Position numbers and translations under genes: made by a program. Of a stretch of 64,000 nucleotides of DNA, positions 13,001 through 27,700 are shown piece by piece. Below the pieces are notes generated by a model, which was given only the letters and a program-made list of their open reading frames with translations, was not told where the DNA came from and did not search any database. The first letter of the stretch is position 1; each line of letters starts with the position of its first letter. Location: contig NC_090178.1 in NCBI RefSeq assembly GCF_024679245.1, forward strand, positions 8,285,202 through 8,349,201. Reading direction: 5' to 3'. The DNA is from Pseudorasbora parva. Lineage: Eukaryota > Chordata > Actinopteri > Cypriniformes > Gobionidae.

Positions 13001-16000
13001 TAAAAGTATACAGTACTGTATTTTTAATATAATTAAGTATTAAATGATATTCAATATGAAATGTATTTCAGTAAAAAGTACAATATTATGTTTTGGAATG
13101 TTGTGAAGTAAAAGTTTTCCAAAGAAGAACACAGATAAAGTACATATACTTGAAAAACAAAATTACTTGGAAAGTAAAAGTACTTCAATACTGTCTGCCT
13201 CTTCCTTTTAACCACTCCCCTTCAACTGTCTCTGCTATGAGCGAGAGATGGAGAGAAGGTGCGCTAAAGTTAAACCCTGCCCTCTGTTCAATGTTCTGTT
13301 TCACTTCGAAATACACTACAGCACTGAAGAAAACTCAGTTGCTAATTTCAGCTCACGGGGACTTTAAAAATGTAAATAAATTTTACTTAATTTAATTTAA
13401 TTTAATTTTACTTAATTTAATTTAATTTAATTTAATTTAATTTAATTTAATTTAATTTAATTTAATTTAATTTAATTTAATTTAATTTAATTTAATTTAA
13501 TTTAATTTAATTTAATTTAATTTAATACAATTTCAGTAGATTAATAGAAGGTTATTTTGCCTATGCGCATTCCTGAAATGGAAAAAAATTGCATTTGGGC
13601 AAAGCACAGTATCATTCAAAAGTTTGGGGTAATTATGATTTTTTTAACACTTTTATTCAGCAAGGGTGCATTAAACTAATAAAAAGTAACAGTAAAACAT
13701 TTATAATGCTATAACATTTGAACATTCTATTTATTAAAGAATCCTGGGGAAAAAAGATCACCGTTACCACAAAAATATTAAAGGGGGGGTGAAACACTCA
13801 GTTTCAGTCAATCTCATGTCAATCTTGAGTACCTATAGAGTAGTATCGCATCCTTCATATCTCCAAAAAGTCTTTAGTTTTATTATATTTATAAAAAAAA
13901 AAAGGGCTGTACCGAGTCTTTCCGGAAAAAACTGAGCGCCTGGAGGCGTATCGTGTGGGCGGAGCTAAAGAATGACGAGCGCGCAAAGCGGTGACGTCCT
14001 CAACCGTGCAGAAACCCATGCTATCGAGCTCAGCTAATAGATATATGATCCAGAATCAGATCAGGAGGCTGAAATAAATTGAACAGGAGAAACAGCAACA
14101 GCAGGACGTCCGTCTCTGTGGTATGTACTGTATTTAGTGCCCTGTCAACATTTGTGTGTGTTTACTCGCAATATATGAGGACATGATTCGGTTTATGGAC
14201 TATTGTATGCGACTAAACCTTAGCAGTAGCAAACAAGACGGTTTTGCACGTCAGACTAGTGTAGCATTATACAGAGAACAACAACGGAGTCCGTTAGCGC
14301 ATTTGAATGACGAAGCACGCGATCGTGTCGTTTACTGATGTTTACTCACGCGACGAGCCGACAGCATAGACATTTGAAGCAGTTTTACTCACCGGCTGCT
14401 TCCAAAGCAGGACCGAACCTTTATCGTTGGGACCGCTCCGTCAAAAACATTTCTTTGGTATGATTTGGTGAAGTCCTGACAGCAGTGACTTGCTGCGCTG
14501 AAGCGTTGAAGTCGCTTGATGTCACCCATAGGAATAAAGTGGAGCATGGCGGGAGTGTTTATGGGCGTGCATTTCCTCTCTCGCTCTAGTCGCGCGTGCG
14601 CGCACCCTTCCGGGAGAAGAGCCCGTACGGCTCATACAAGGACCTTCCGCTCTATCGACGTCAAGCCGACCCATACTCGAAAAAAACTCTCGGAAACTTA
14701 TGAGAAATTTTTGACACAGAACTACTCCATCAAACGTCCAACATTAGTTTTTGAAACTTTGTCTATGTTTAGGATGGGAATCCAAGTCTTTAACTGTGTA
14801 AAAAGCTCAGTATGCATGAAACAGCATTTCACCCCCCCTTTAAGCAGTAACTGTTTACAACATTCATAATAGTAAGAAGTTTCTTGAGCAGCAAATCATC
14901 ATATTAGAATGATTTCTGAACGATAATGTGACAGTGAAATCTGGAGTAATGAAGCTGAAAATTCAGTTTTGACATCATAGGAATACATTTATTTTTATAT
15001 ATTAAAATAGAAAACAATTCTTTTAAATTGTAATATTTCTCAATATTCCCATTATTACTTTGATCAAATAAATGCAGTTAAAAAAAGAGCATATGAGACT
15101 TAAAAAAAATAATCATACCAAGCCCAAACTTTTCATCAGCAGTGTATATCTGGGCTATATATAAAAGATATAAAGTATATAAAGACAAACCTCCACAGCT
15201 TGAGTATCAGGCGTGAGTCTGTCAAACAGGAAGCAGAGAACGCGCAGGTCTCGGCAGTACAACACCAGTTCCTCCGGGGTGAACTTCAGAGAGCAGGTAG
15301 GGGTCACAAGCTTGCTGCGAGACGGTCCCACTACAACAGACATTTAGATGTATTAAAACATTGGCTTAAAATGTGACCTAGATGTGTTCTTGACAGGCTT
15401 CATGAAGGCCGATTGACCGGCCGACTGATGGATTGTCTAAAGACTGCCTCACCTGCCACAACTTTGTCAATAGAAGCGAGGGCTACATCATGATCTCCAA
15501 GCAGCACAGGATCTGCATTATCCTGAATGAGGAGAAAAGGAAGCAATCAAGATAAATACGTCTGCAGAGGATGTTACACTAGACTGCCAGAGACTTTATA
15601 AACTTCAGCAAGCCCTAAAAGCACTTTGCAGTTCACAGTAAGGCTCAACTTTACACGAAAAACAGTGCTTGGATTCTCATTCCGGAAACACCTGAGCAAT
15701 CTGTGGCACTCACGTCAGGTTTCTGGCTGTCCTGAGGCACGAAGGCTACTCTGAAATGAGTGCAGAACAGAGTCCCAGACAACCAGCCCCCTCCTTCCTT
15801 AGCCGATAACTTCTTCCTCACCAGCACGGCCCGCTGCAGCACACACTCTCCTGAAGACGAACACAAGCGAATCACACACAAAGAAAACGACATGCTCATG
15901 AAGTGCAAACTTTTAGTCCACATATGTTAGTTTGGAGTCATCTATACTGCTTAAAGGTGAAATCTTATGCAAAATACATTTTTAAAGGTGTTAGAACACC

Positions 16001-18221
16001 GATGTGTGAGAACAACTGGCCTATAATGGTAAAAATCCACTCTCTCATTTTTGTTTTAATAATTCCCATAAATCAGAAGCAGTCTCTTCAAACAAGCTGA
16101 TTCAGATTCCCCCCTACATTCATGTGAATGTAGAGAAAAGCCCTGCCCCTCAGTCACTGAGGACATTGTGTTTAGACGTCATTTTTGAAAGGAAATGTCC
16201 CATTTTGCGCCATACTGCCTCACAAACAAGCAGGGTTGGGGAGGTTACTTTTAAAATGTATTATTTCGCTACAGATTACAAAATACATGCTTTCAAAAGT
16301 CATTTGTAATGCATTTCGTTAGATTACGCAAGTTTTGTAAAGTAATCTAAATATTTTATAATACATTGGAATACTAATAAGTTATTTTGTTACTCCCCAA
16401 CCCTGCAAACGAGGGTCTTTTCAATGCTAGATTTTCAAAAAGGTTGTCCTTCCAATTTGCCTTTCTGAAAGAGCTTGTAGGCCCTCTGTACGGCTAATGT
16501 TGCTAAAGCTACCATTGTCTCTGCCTGTTTTCACTGACACTGCCCTCACATGCTATCAGAATGTTCATTTTCAGTGCGTGAGATTGTACCGTTTTGTTAT
16601 TGCCGGTATGCCGGAGCATGAGCTTTAGAAGCCTTGAAGGGGGGCGGGGAGCAGCAGCTCATTTGCATTTAAAGGGACACACAAAAACACCACATTTTTG
16701 CTCACCCCCCAAAAGTGGCAATTTTAACATACTATAAAAACGATCTGTGGAATATTTTGATTTAAAACTTCACATTGTGGGGACATCAGAGACTTACTTT
16801 ACATCTTGTAAAAATGGGCATAATATGTCCCCTTTAAAGTCTACTATAGGAACAGGAAAACTAAAATGTGTAGATTAAAAAGAAAAATTTGTGAACTAAT
16901 ATCTATGAAAGAAATTACACAAACATCTGGTTTTTAATTCAACAGCAATCTTCAAAAGCTCTGTAGGCCACATATATAAGAAGATGTGGTATTTCAAAAA
17001 TAGTATTATGATTCTGTTGAAATAAAACTCACACAATCATTAAAAATAAAGACATAGGATAGAAGTTTAATGTTGGTAGAGCCCCTTAAACCGGCCCAGA
17101 GTCAGACATGAACACGCTCTCAACACATGCGATGAGTTGGGTCGCTCTTATTGCTCTTGTGGTCACTTTTCAAAGGCGAGTTTCTTAATTTTATGACTCT
17201 CAAGGGTGCTTTGGATATCAAAGCTCATTCCTGAGGCATCATGGACACAGATGTCAGAGAGAACAGGACGGAAGCAGAGAGATTGGGCTGTCACGGTGAT
17301 TACTGGACTATTAGAAAAACTGAGCTTAGGATTCACTGGCCAGTTTCATGACAACTGAAAATGCATTAAATTCCACAAGGCTTATAACAGTTTCATTGTT
17401 GTTATTTTTAACTAAATCTAAAATGATATATATCGTGTGTGTGTGTGTGTGTGTGTGCGTGTGTGTAACATATTAAATTAAATTAAAGCTATTTAGAAAA
17501 TATGCCTAAAATCACAACAAAACTATTACTTACACAAAATGGAATTTAAATAAAAAAATAAAAAAAGGTAATTAAAAATATTAACATGTAAATATTATAT
17601 AGTATAGTATATAATATATATTAGCAACTGTTAGTTGCTGCCACCATTTTTATTTGTTTTAATCATAATGAATAACAGTAATTCACTTCAGTTTCAGCTG
17701 CTGTGCTAATTTGAACCACATCCAGTTTAATTTGTTTTTGTCAGGATTTGTTTTCCATTAAACTTCACTTTCTGGCAAGAGTAACATGCACTACCAGAGC
17801 CATACCTCTCAGATTCACATCAGCCTGTTTTTTTCCAGGTTTTAGGACATCGCTTGACATGATTACGTGAATGAGAAACCATTACGCATGGTCTCGCCTA
17901 GCATTCCCATTTCTAAAGAGAAGAGCTAACAGCTCTGACCATTTTATAGAAAACACTTAGAAAATGTCCTTATTTCCTGATAGATATCACATAGTTAGGC
18001 TTTTGAAGAAATCAATAATTGTTTAAAAGTAAAACATAAATAAATAAATAAATAAATAATAAAAAAGGTAACAAATTAGAAACAATAGGTAATATGTACA
18101 AATAATTAATTAATAAATTTAAAAAGTAAAATTAGTACATTAAAATAAATTAATAGATTAAAATAAAAGATAAAAAATGAAATTAAATAATAATAAATAA
18201 AAATGCAATAAATAAATACAT

Positions 18222-18304
<83 letters not shown>

Positions 18305-18437
18305 ATCACAATGAAAAATAGCTTTTTTGATTGTGAGATGCCATCCTCTGAATTAAATATAATGAGGCCATGTTACAACAATGCAGCATACTACATGTTT
18401 GAATAATATATCATTGTTATATTAACCCCCCCCCCCC

Positions 18438-18470
<33 letters not shown>

Positions 18471-19801
18471 TAAGTGGTGGAAATAACAGATTATAGACAC
18501 GTCACGATAACAAAATAGACATTTACAGTTACACACCCGCGTAACCCAACACAGGTGACAAGTGTAGCATATGAACTCATAACACATCAGCTTAAATAGA
18601 TGTGTGTGTGTGTGGTTTGGGTTTCAGATTTATTTAGATATAACTATAAAAGAGTTCACATGTTCCCCTGAACATAAAAAAAAAATTGAAGCATTTAAAC
18701 TGATATAATATAGTTAAATACATTAAATTGTTTTTATATTATATTATAGGCTGTTATAATTATATTATATTGTAAGCCTAATAAAGCATTAATCTCACAA
18801 GTGGATTGTTTAGGGATCCTTGCCATTAAAAAGTAAAAAAAAAACTTTGAAAAATAGAAAATCTTGGAAATTCATTAGCAATAAACAAACATGTACATTT
18901 GATGGTTTAATACTGCCTGTCGCAAATAAAATAAATCTCAATGTAACTGCATATTATATTATATATTTTTTTTATATTTAATAGTATTTATTGGTAGGTA
19001 ACAGCATTGTAAAAAAATAAAATAAAATCTCTTGAAGCATTGAAAATACTTTTTGGTCCAAAAATATCAAAAACTACGACTTCATTCAGCATTGTCTTCT
19101 CTTCCATGTTCCTCCAAAAAGATTCAAACGGTTCATGAATCAGTAAATCGATCAATGATTCGGATCGCCAATGTCACTTGATTTCAGCAGTTTGGCAGTT
19201 TGACGTGATCCGAACTGCTGAAATCACGTGACATTGGTGGCCCGAATCATTGATCGATTCACTGATTCATGAACCGTTTGAATCTTTTTGGAGGAACATG
19301 GAAGAGAAGACAATGCTGAATGAAGTCGTAGTTTTTGATATTTTTGGACCAAAATGTATTTTCGATGCTTAAAGAGATTCTAATGAACTAACTGATGTCT
19401 CATATGGACTACTCTGATGATGTTTTTATTCCCTTTCTGGACATGGACAGTATAGTGTGCATAGACTGCATATGCTCTGGGACTAAAATATAAAATATCT
19501 TAAACTGTGTTCTGAAGATTAACGGAGGTCTTACGGGTGTGGAACGACATTAGTGTGAGTCATTAATGACACAAATTTCATTTTTAAATTAACTAACCCT
19601 TTAAGTTTGCTTATTTAAATCCAAACATTTATTTTATTTTTTGGCCGGGCAATGAAAATAATTCACACTTTAAAATGTCTAAATTTCTAAAGCTCTTGCA
19701 TTATTTTTACATTTTAAGTGTTCAACGTTTTGTGGTCCACTGTATTAAATGTCCTTGAGAATTTTGTTGAATTCACAAATGTAAACAGTAAAAACAGAGA
19801 C

Positions 19802-19883
<82 letters not shown>

Positions 19884-22800
19884 TCCAAACAGTAATAGAC
19901 TATGAAAGCTGAATAACAACAAAGACTGAGCTGTGTGAGAGAGCGTTGAGGTTAGTAGCGGCTCTATTAAATGTTGACACGGTGGGAAACGCTCTATCCT
20001 CCCAAAGGGCCGCGGAGTGAAAGTGCTGATATGAAGCGTTGCAGATTAGGTTGTCCGGGTTGGACTCACGGCATGCCAACATTCCTGAGTAAAGCTGCTG
20101 CTTTAACACACTGCTGACACTGAGATTATGGTGAGGGGCTGCTGGGGTTCGACACACACTCGGCACACTAAGCGGTTGTTTTCGGAGCCCATTCACACCC
20201 CCATAGACAGACTGTTATTCTCCCGCACAGACCACAACCATCCAGACCTGGTGCTTTCCTTTTGGGATCAACTACCTAAAAGCAGTGAAGCTACTAACGT
20301 GAGCACATTTTTCAGTAGGGTTTTCAAAACAGTGAAACTTTTCCAACAAAGAGCGAAGTCACGTGCCAAAACATTACATCACTGTTTTTGTATATCTCAC
20401 TGTGCAAAAAACAACACACTCTCCTAGAATATTCCCCTCTCTTATGTGGTGTTGGGAAGATTCATTTCAAAGTAGCAAAATAATATTTAGTTAAATATCA
20501 TCACTACACTTTCCAATGTTAGCTATACAATTTAATTATTTATTGAGTAAATTTATTATCATTTTAAGTGTAGTTCAGTGCAATTTCACTGTAGTTTGAA
20601 AAACTCCAATCTTTTTATTTTCAGCAAGTATGCATTAAATTGATCATAAGTGGCAGTAAAAACTTGTATAATATTACTGAAGACTAGTGTAATGATGCTA
20701 AAAATTATATTAAACAAAATTAACATTAAAACAGAAAACTGTTATTTTAAATTGTAAAATATACTCACCTAAAGGATTATTAGTAACACCATTCTAATAC
20801 TGTGTTTGACCACCGTTTTGCTTTCAGAACTGTCTTAATTCTACATGGCATTGATTCAACAAGGTGCTGAAAGCATTCTTTAGAAATGTTGGCCCATATT
20901 GATAGGATAGCATCTTGCAGTTGATGGAGATTTGTGGGATGCACATCCAGGGCACGAAGCTCCCGTTCCACCATATCCCAAAGATGCTCTATTGGGTTGA
21001 GATCTGGTGACTGTGGGGGCCATTTTAGTACAGTGAACTCATTGTCATGTTCAAGAAACCAATTTGAAGTGATTTGAGCTTTGTGACATGGTGCATTATC
21101 CTCCTGGAAGTAGCCATCAGAGGATGAGTATATAGTAGTCATAAAGGGATGGTCAGAAACAATGCTCAGGTAGGCCGTGGCATTTAAACGAAGAAAACAT
21201 CCCCCACACCATTACACCACCACCACCAGCCTGCACAGTGGTAACAAGGCATGATGGATCCATGTTCTCATTCTGTTTACGCCAAATTCTGACTCTACCA
21301 TCTGATTGTCTCAACAGAAATCGAGACTCATCAGACCAGGCAACATTTTTCCAGTCTTCAACTTTCCAATTTTTGTGAGCTTGTGCAAATTGTAGCCTCT
21401 TTTTCCTATTTGTAGTGGAGATGAGTGGTACCCGGTGGGGTCTTCTGCTGTTGTAGCCCATCCGCCTCAAGGTTGTGTGTGTTGTGGCTTCACAAATGCT
21501 TTGCGGCATACCTCGATTGTATCGAGTGGTTATTTCAGTCAAAGTTGCTCTTCTATCAGCTTGAATCAGTCGGCCCATTCTCCTCTGACCTCTGGCATCA
21601 ACAAGGCATTTTCACCCACAGGACTGCCTCATACTGGATGTTTTTCCCTTTTCACACCATTCTTTGTAAACCCTAGAAATGGTTGTGCGTGAAAATCCCA
21701 GCAACTGAGCAAATTGTGAAATACTCAGACCGGCTCGTCTGGCACCAACAACCATGTCACGCTCAAAATTGCTTAAATCACGTTTCTTTCCCGATCTGAC
21801 ATTCAGTTTGGAGTTCAGGAGATTGTCTTGACCAGGACCACACCCCTAAATGCATTAAAGCAGCTGCCATGTGACTGGTTGATTAGATAATTGCATTAAT
21901 GAGAAACATGAGAAACAGGTGTTCCTAATAATCCTTTAGGTGAGTGTATTTCACAATATTAATGTTTTTATTGTATTTTTGATCAAATAAACGCAACCAT
22001 GAGCACTAAATAAATAAAAAAAAACTAATAAATAAAAACATTAAATCTTACTCATCGTTAGTGTAAATGACAGTCAAAAAATAACCCCATAGATAAATCA
22101 TGGAGATCCTGTTAATAAATATTAATATTATCAAATATAAGCTTGCATTGTGAGACTTCACCTGGTAAACAGCAGAGGCCAAGCACATCTCTCCCCCGCG
22201 CATGAAGGCTACTGTGACTCATCATCCGCTCCTAAAACAAACACACAAAGAAAATTAAGAAATTAAACTACAAAACTGCTGAAATTCATTTCATGCAATA
22301 TATTTATCTCAAAATTCATTCCAATCATCTGGTTCAGTAAGTTCAGAATAATATCCACCTAATTAAGCAGAAACATGTTAATGCAAAAAATGTCAAAATA
22401 TTGGATGATTGTTTGGTCTTGTTAATAAGGAAGCGTATATTTTATTTCCTTTCTGATACTGCAACTCAGGAAATAGAGTCTAAAATTGTCTAAATCGACT
22501 TTCAGGTTCCTTTCACACAGCGCAACTAAACCACAAAACTAGCTTCATTTACAAGAGGCTAAAACTGCATACGCAGATGTTATCGTCCCAGTTTAAAACA
22601 AAGCGTCTTTCATTTGCAATCCACTACCAAGCAGAACAGAAGTATAACAGGGGTGACATACTTCCAGAGGTCTGAACCCACAGCTCCTAACACACCGCAA
22701 TGAAGGAAAACTCCTCTGCACTCCTTCTGTAACTTTTCCATATTGAGAGTTTGAACTAGAAGCATCTGTCTACATCGTGGTCATGATGATAACTGCAGTT

Positions 22801-25800
22801 ATTCAAATGTTTAGAGTTCAATTAAAGTGCCCGTATTATTCTTGATTTAATGTTACAAGTTGAAACAAGTTGTCATCAATTGCATTCATTTTTTGTTACA
22901 TACCTACATAACAAATTTGCATAATGCCAGCCTATGGTCTTTATTGGCTGCTTGTGAGCAATGTCTGAGGCCTGGAAGAGTTTGGCTCGTGTTGTCAACA
23001 TGTCAAGAATACGCTGTTTTCTGAGCTGCAAATCCACTTTGAATGCATTTCAAATGGAAGAGGACTTCAACTTCAACTGATATGGTAAAACTGACACTAT
23101 TTTTACTGCTGGTATCACTGTGTATCAAGTGCTGTGGAAGCCTCCGGAGCTAAAATTCAGATATAGTAAAGTAGTTTCCAACGTGCATTGTAAGCGGTAG
23201 ACCAATCACAACAGATTGGGTCATCTGACCAATCAGAGTAGAGTAGACCAATGACAATTGATTGGGCCATCTGACCAATCAGAGTAGAGTAGACCAATGA
23301 CAAAAGACTGGGCCATCTGACCAATCAGTGCAGAGTAGACCAATGGCAACAGACTGGGCCATCTGACCAATCAGAGCAGAGTAGACCAATGACAACAGAC
23401 TGGGCCATCTGACCAATCAGAGCAGAGTAGACCAATGACAACAGACTGGGCCATCTGACCAATCAGAGTAGAGTAGACCAATGACAACAGACTGGGCCAT
23501 CTGACCAATCAGAGCAGAGTAGACCAATGACAACAGACTGGGCCATCTGACCAATCAGAGTAGAGTAGACCAATGACAACAGACTGGGCCATCTGACCAA
23601 TCAGAGCAGAGTAGACCAATGACAACAGATTGGGCAATCTGACCAATCAGAGTAGGCTCTTTTAAAGGAGAGGTTTAGAGAGTCAATCTTCAAACAAACA
23701 GACTCTTTTCAGAGTTTTTACACTATTTGAGAAATGATAGAATGTGCAATGTACATGATGCATACATTAAAGTGTTTGTGATAAATATATCATAGGAGAC
23801 CTGCAAAAACAAAATGAGGAACCGTTAAAATAGCATAAGAGAGGCACTTAAATTAACACATCCTACCGGTGTTTACACAGAGGTTAAGAACCATTTTCCA
23901 TACTATTCTACGTTTTTTTCCTCAAATGAACAGAAAACTATTTTCAATAAATGGAACCAGCTAGATAACAATAGTTTGTGAGAATCAAAGTAAAAAATAA
24001 AAAAAAAGACATTTAAATTCTATTCAAGTCTTAAGATCTGTGGTCTTAACCTCACAGCTGGTGGAAAAGAATCGGGATAGGACTCGGGCAGAAATCATGT
24101 TCATGAATGAGATTATTAACGTTACTGTAGTTTGAAGCAGAGCAGGAGAGATTGTCACACAACACACGCCTCGCGAGCAACGGGACTTTTATGATGACGG
24201 GACACAGTCGCCGGCTCTATTTCTACTTTTCTGGTCATGAGTATGAGGTAACGCAGCTCTTTTTATCATTTCAGCTACATTTAAGTGTGTTTAAAATGAT
24301 GTTATGACGTTACTCTGTGTGTTCGCTCAGCGGCTGCTGTGGCACTTGTTCACACTGTTAAGAGTAAAGCGCTTCTGCCAAATAAAAGCGGAAACCGAGG
24401 GTAACGCAGATATGACGCCATTGACAGGTGACTCCCTCAGACGTCCCGGCTCCTTGGTTAAAATAGCAATTCTCTCACAATTTACCAACAGTTGGAAACA
24501 TTTGGGATATTGTAAGACCTCAACTGAACAAAATATATAACACTGGTCTGGTGATTTTTGGATATTTTACTGCAAAAATACTACACAGTGCACCTTTAAA
24601 TAAATTTATTGCTGGCTCATAAGTTTCAGTTCAGTTTGTATTAGGGCTATCAATCGATTAAAATATTTATTCGTGATTAATCGCATGATTGCCATGAGTT
24701 AACCCGTGATTAATCGCAACTTAATCGCACATTTGTAAATGTATCTTAAATCAATGTTTCAAGTTTTTAATACTCTAATCAACATGGGTATGGACAAATA
24801 TGAATGCTTTATGCAAATGTACATTTATTATAATTGAAACAACACTCAGAGCATGAAGACTAGACCTGTGTCCAAGGTCACAGATATTTTTCAAAGAAAT
24901 TGTTCATGTCTCTTAAGCCTAAGCTTAAAAATTCAGAATAAGCAGGGATTTCTCTCATTTTAAGAATATAATATAAAGGGAGTTTTTACACTGGCAGTTT
25001 AGTTCAGAACAATTGAAAAATTGGTAATGTGAAAGCTGTCATCTGGATCTGCACTTGTTTCAGAATAGTAATGTTAATGTTAACCCATTTATTTCCCTAT
25101 GAATGTTTGCTGCTGCATCCTTTACTATGGCTGATCTCAATTTCTCCAACTACAGGCTAGGTCATGGATCAAACAAAAAATGTACGCTGCGTTAATCATG
25201 CGTTAATAAAATCAGTGCTGTTAAAATTAACTTGCGTTAATTTTGACAGCCCTAGTTTGTATATATTTAGTGGCAGGATAATTGATTCTAAAATCCACCA
25301 CAACAGGAAGAAAGAGTTATATTCTGGTTTCCTTTGAGCATCTGGAGAGGAGCTTTGGTATCTGAACTTTTAAAGGCTGCTGTTCCGGCCAAGACCTGAA
25401 GATAAACAACAACAAAGGCGTTCTAAACAGAGTTACAGTTGGCATCTGAACGAGGAACAAAGGCATGCATTAGAATGTCTGATAGCCCCTGTGATCAGCA
25501 ATAATGTGTTCAAAACAAACAAACCAACACACTCTTCCATCTCTTTTTATGAGGATTTTGACTCCAATAATCAAAATTCCACTGTGCAGCATTCCTAAAG
25601 GAATATAGATCTCCAGACAGGTCTCATAAAGCATTCAAATCCCAGTGAACTGGACAGCCTAAAATCTCAGAGGAAGCTAACAAAATTGCAGTCAGTACTG
25701 GAGTGAGAAATGAGGAAGGAAAAAAAAAAAACCACAGTGGCACATTTCTGCTGAGGGTTCAGTTCTTCGAGTCGCATGGTCGCCACCGCTATCATGTAAT

Positions 25801-27637
25801 CTCTTTCATTGCCTCTTTCTTCTCCATTAAACACATCCCTCCCTCCTCTCAGCTTCTGAGGACAGAGGCAGCCAAGACTCATTGCAGTTTCCATTGCTCA
25901 TGGCTTCCCCTGGTTTCTGTGGCCAGAGAATGCAGCGGAGGGAACATACAGGCCTCTTCTCCCCTGAATCAGCCAGGCCAGACTCGCAGAAACAGGGCAG
26001 GGATGCACTATGCCATCATATAAACCTCACACTAGTTTATTAGTCATCGCCTGGAGGCACAATAAGCCTTTGTGCCGGGCATCAATCTAAAGCTAAATGA
26101 GGCAACTAGAGGCCCGGTGGGACGCTTAAACCGAAAGCTTTAAAGAGCCAAGCTATTGTTCAGCGGCTCATTATTTTCATGCGCTCCATGTGTGCATCGC
26201 TCATTCTCTCAACAGCAAAGTCATGTCAACAAATGGGAACAATGCATCTATTTCCATAAAACGTTTGAAGTATTATCTCTGCATGTCAGTTCAGATGTTT
26301 AAAAATAGCACCTTTGTTCTTATAAAACTTCCATAACTGAAAAATGAATGAAAAATCATTCATGTCTAGCCATGACTCTGCCTTTCCTGAACTATGCTTG
26401 TATCATTAGTTATTTGTAGTGTAATTTTACTACAAGGGTCAACTAACACTAAACAAATACTAAAACTAGACTAATCCTAAAACCATAAAAAAAATAAGGC
26501 AGTATATTTTAACTAAGTGAAAATAGCATATAGCTGCCATTTACACAAAGTTTAAATAGAAAAGTTTAAATAATTAGTTAAAATAGCAGCATTTCTTAAC
26601 AATCTGCTATTTACCCTTAGATGATATTTATACTTATAAATAGTGGCAGATATTATTTGCACCTCGGTGTTGTTGTACATTAAACAGTATGCAATAATAG
26701 AGTGAACATTATTGTATTTGTTACATTTATTAAATGAATGCCGCCTTAATGGGACAATAAAGCCTTCCTCAAACCTACCCCTAACCGATAAACAGAAAAC
26801 TTAGAAACTTTATTTCTACTTTTTGAATAAATGCCTTTCCGATATGATATTTGGTGGTGAAAGGGATTAAAGCGAGTTTGGCAAAAGTTGAATTTGTGTC
26901 GAAATGTTCTGCCTTGATGTTTACTATTGCTGTTGCACTCAAATCCCTGTCTTCCAAAGTTTTGTCTGGCCCAACCAGACATCAGTGTAACTGTAAATAG
27001 ATAATCCGAAAAATGTATTTTTTGAAAAATAAATTAATAAACATTGAAGAAAAATATTGATAATAATAATAATAATAAAAAATGTTTCAAAATCAGCATT
27101 AGAATGATTTCTGAAGGATCATGTGACACTAAGACTGGAGTAATGATGCTAAATATTTCAGAAATAAATTTGATCTTAAAATACATTCAAATAGAATACT
27201 AATAATGTTATTTTAAATTGTAATAATAGCTCACAATATTACTAACACTTTTTAAACTACAAACTTTTGACCAGTAGTGTACATTTCACTTGGTTAATGA
27301 TAAAACAAGGGGGGGGGGGGGGGGGAAATCCCACAAAAAGAACCAGAGCCATATCTAAAAACCTTAGGCCAGCAGAACACCCTAGCAACCACATAGCAAC
27401 ACATTAAAAACTCACTCTGAACACAACTGCAACACCCTAAACTGTGATCCACCGTGATTTAGGACAGTCTTGTGATTTAGGCAAATAAAACTTGACGACA
27501 CTGTAAGATTTGTAAGACAAAATATGGCTGGAATAATGGCAGTCTGTGCATATAAATCTATATAAAAATAAAACTCTATATAAATATATATATATATATA
27601 TATATGTATATGTATATATGTATGTATGTATGTATGT

Positions 27638-27700
<63 letters not shown>

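Larger units (their letters stand above)
20560..21990. repeat. Family B dispersed element interrupted by Tc1
   Basis: The flanks of the Tc1 copy (20590-20760, e.g. tttcagcaagtatgcattaaat; and 21949-21995, e.g. tttttgatcaaataaacgca) match the family B sequence seen at 13640 and 15060. The Tc1 therefore inserted into an existing copy. Confidence 0.65.

Noticed and set aside
18106..18309. Val/Cys repeat ORF
   Set aside because: It is a translation of the CA microsatellite.
23197..23655. 46-bp repeats considered as a CRISPR-like array
   Set aside because: The whole unit is conserved, with no variable spacer; it is a minisatellite.
24180..24250. Possible plus-strand first exon ending ATGAG|GTAACG
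   Set aside because: It lies in sequence resembling a dispersed cyprinid repeat, and no following exon was found.
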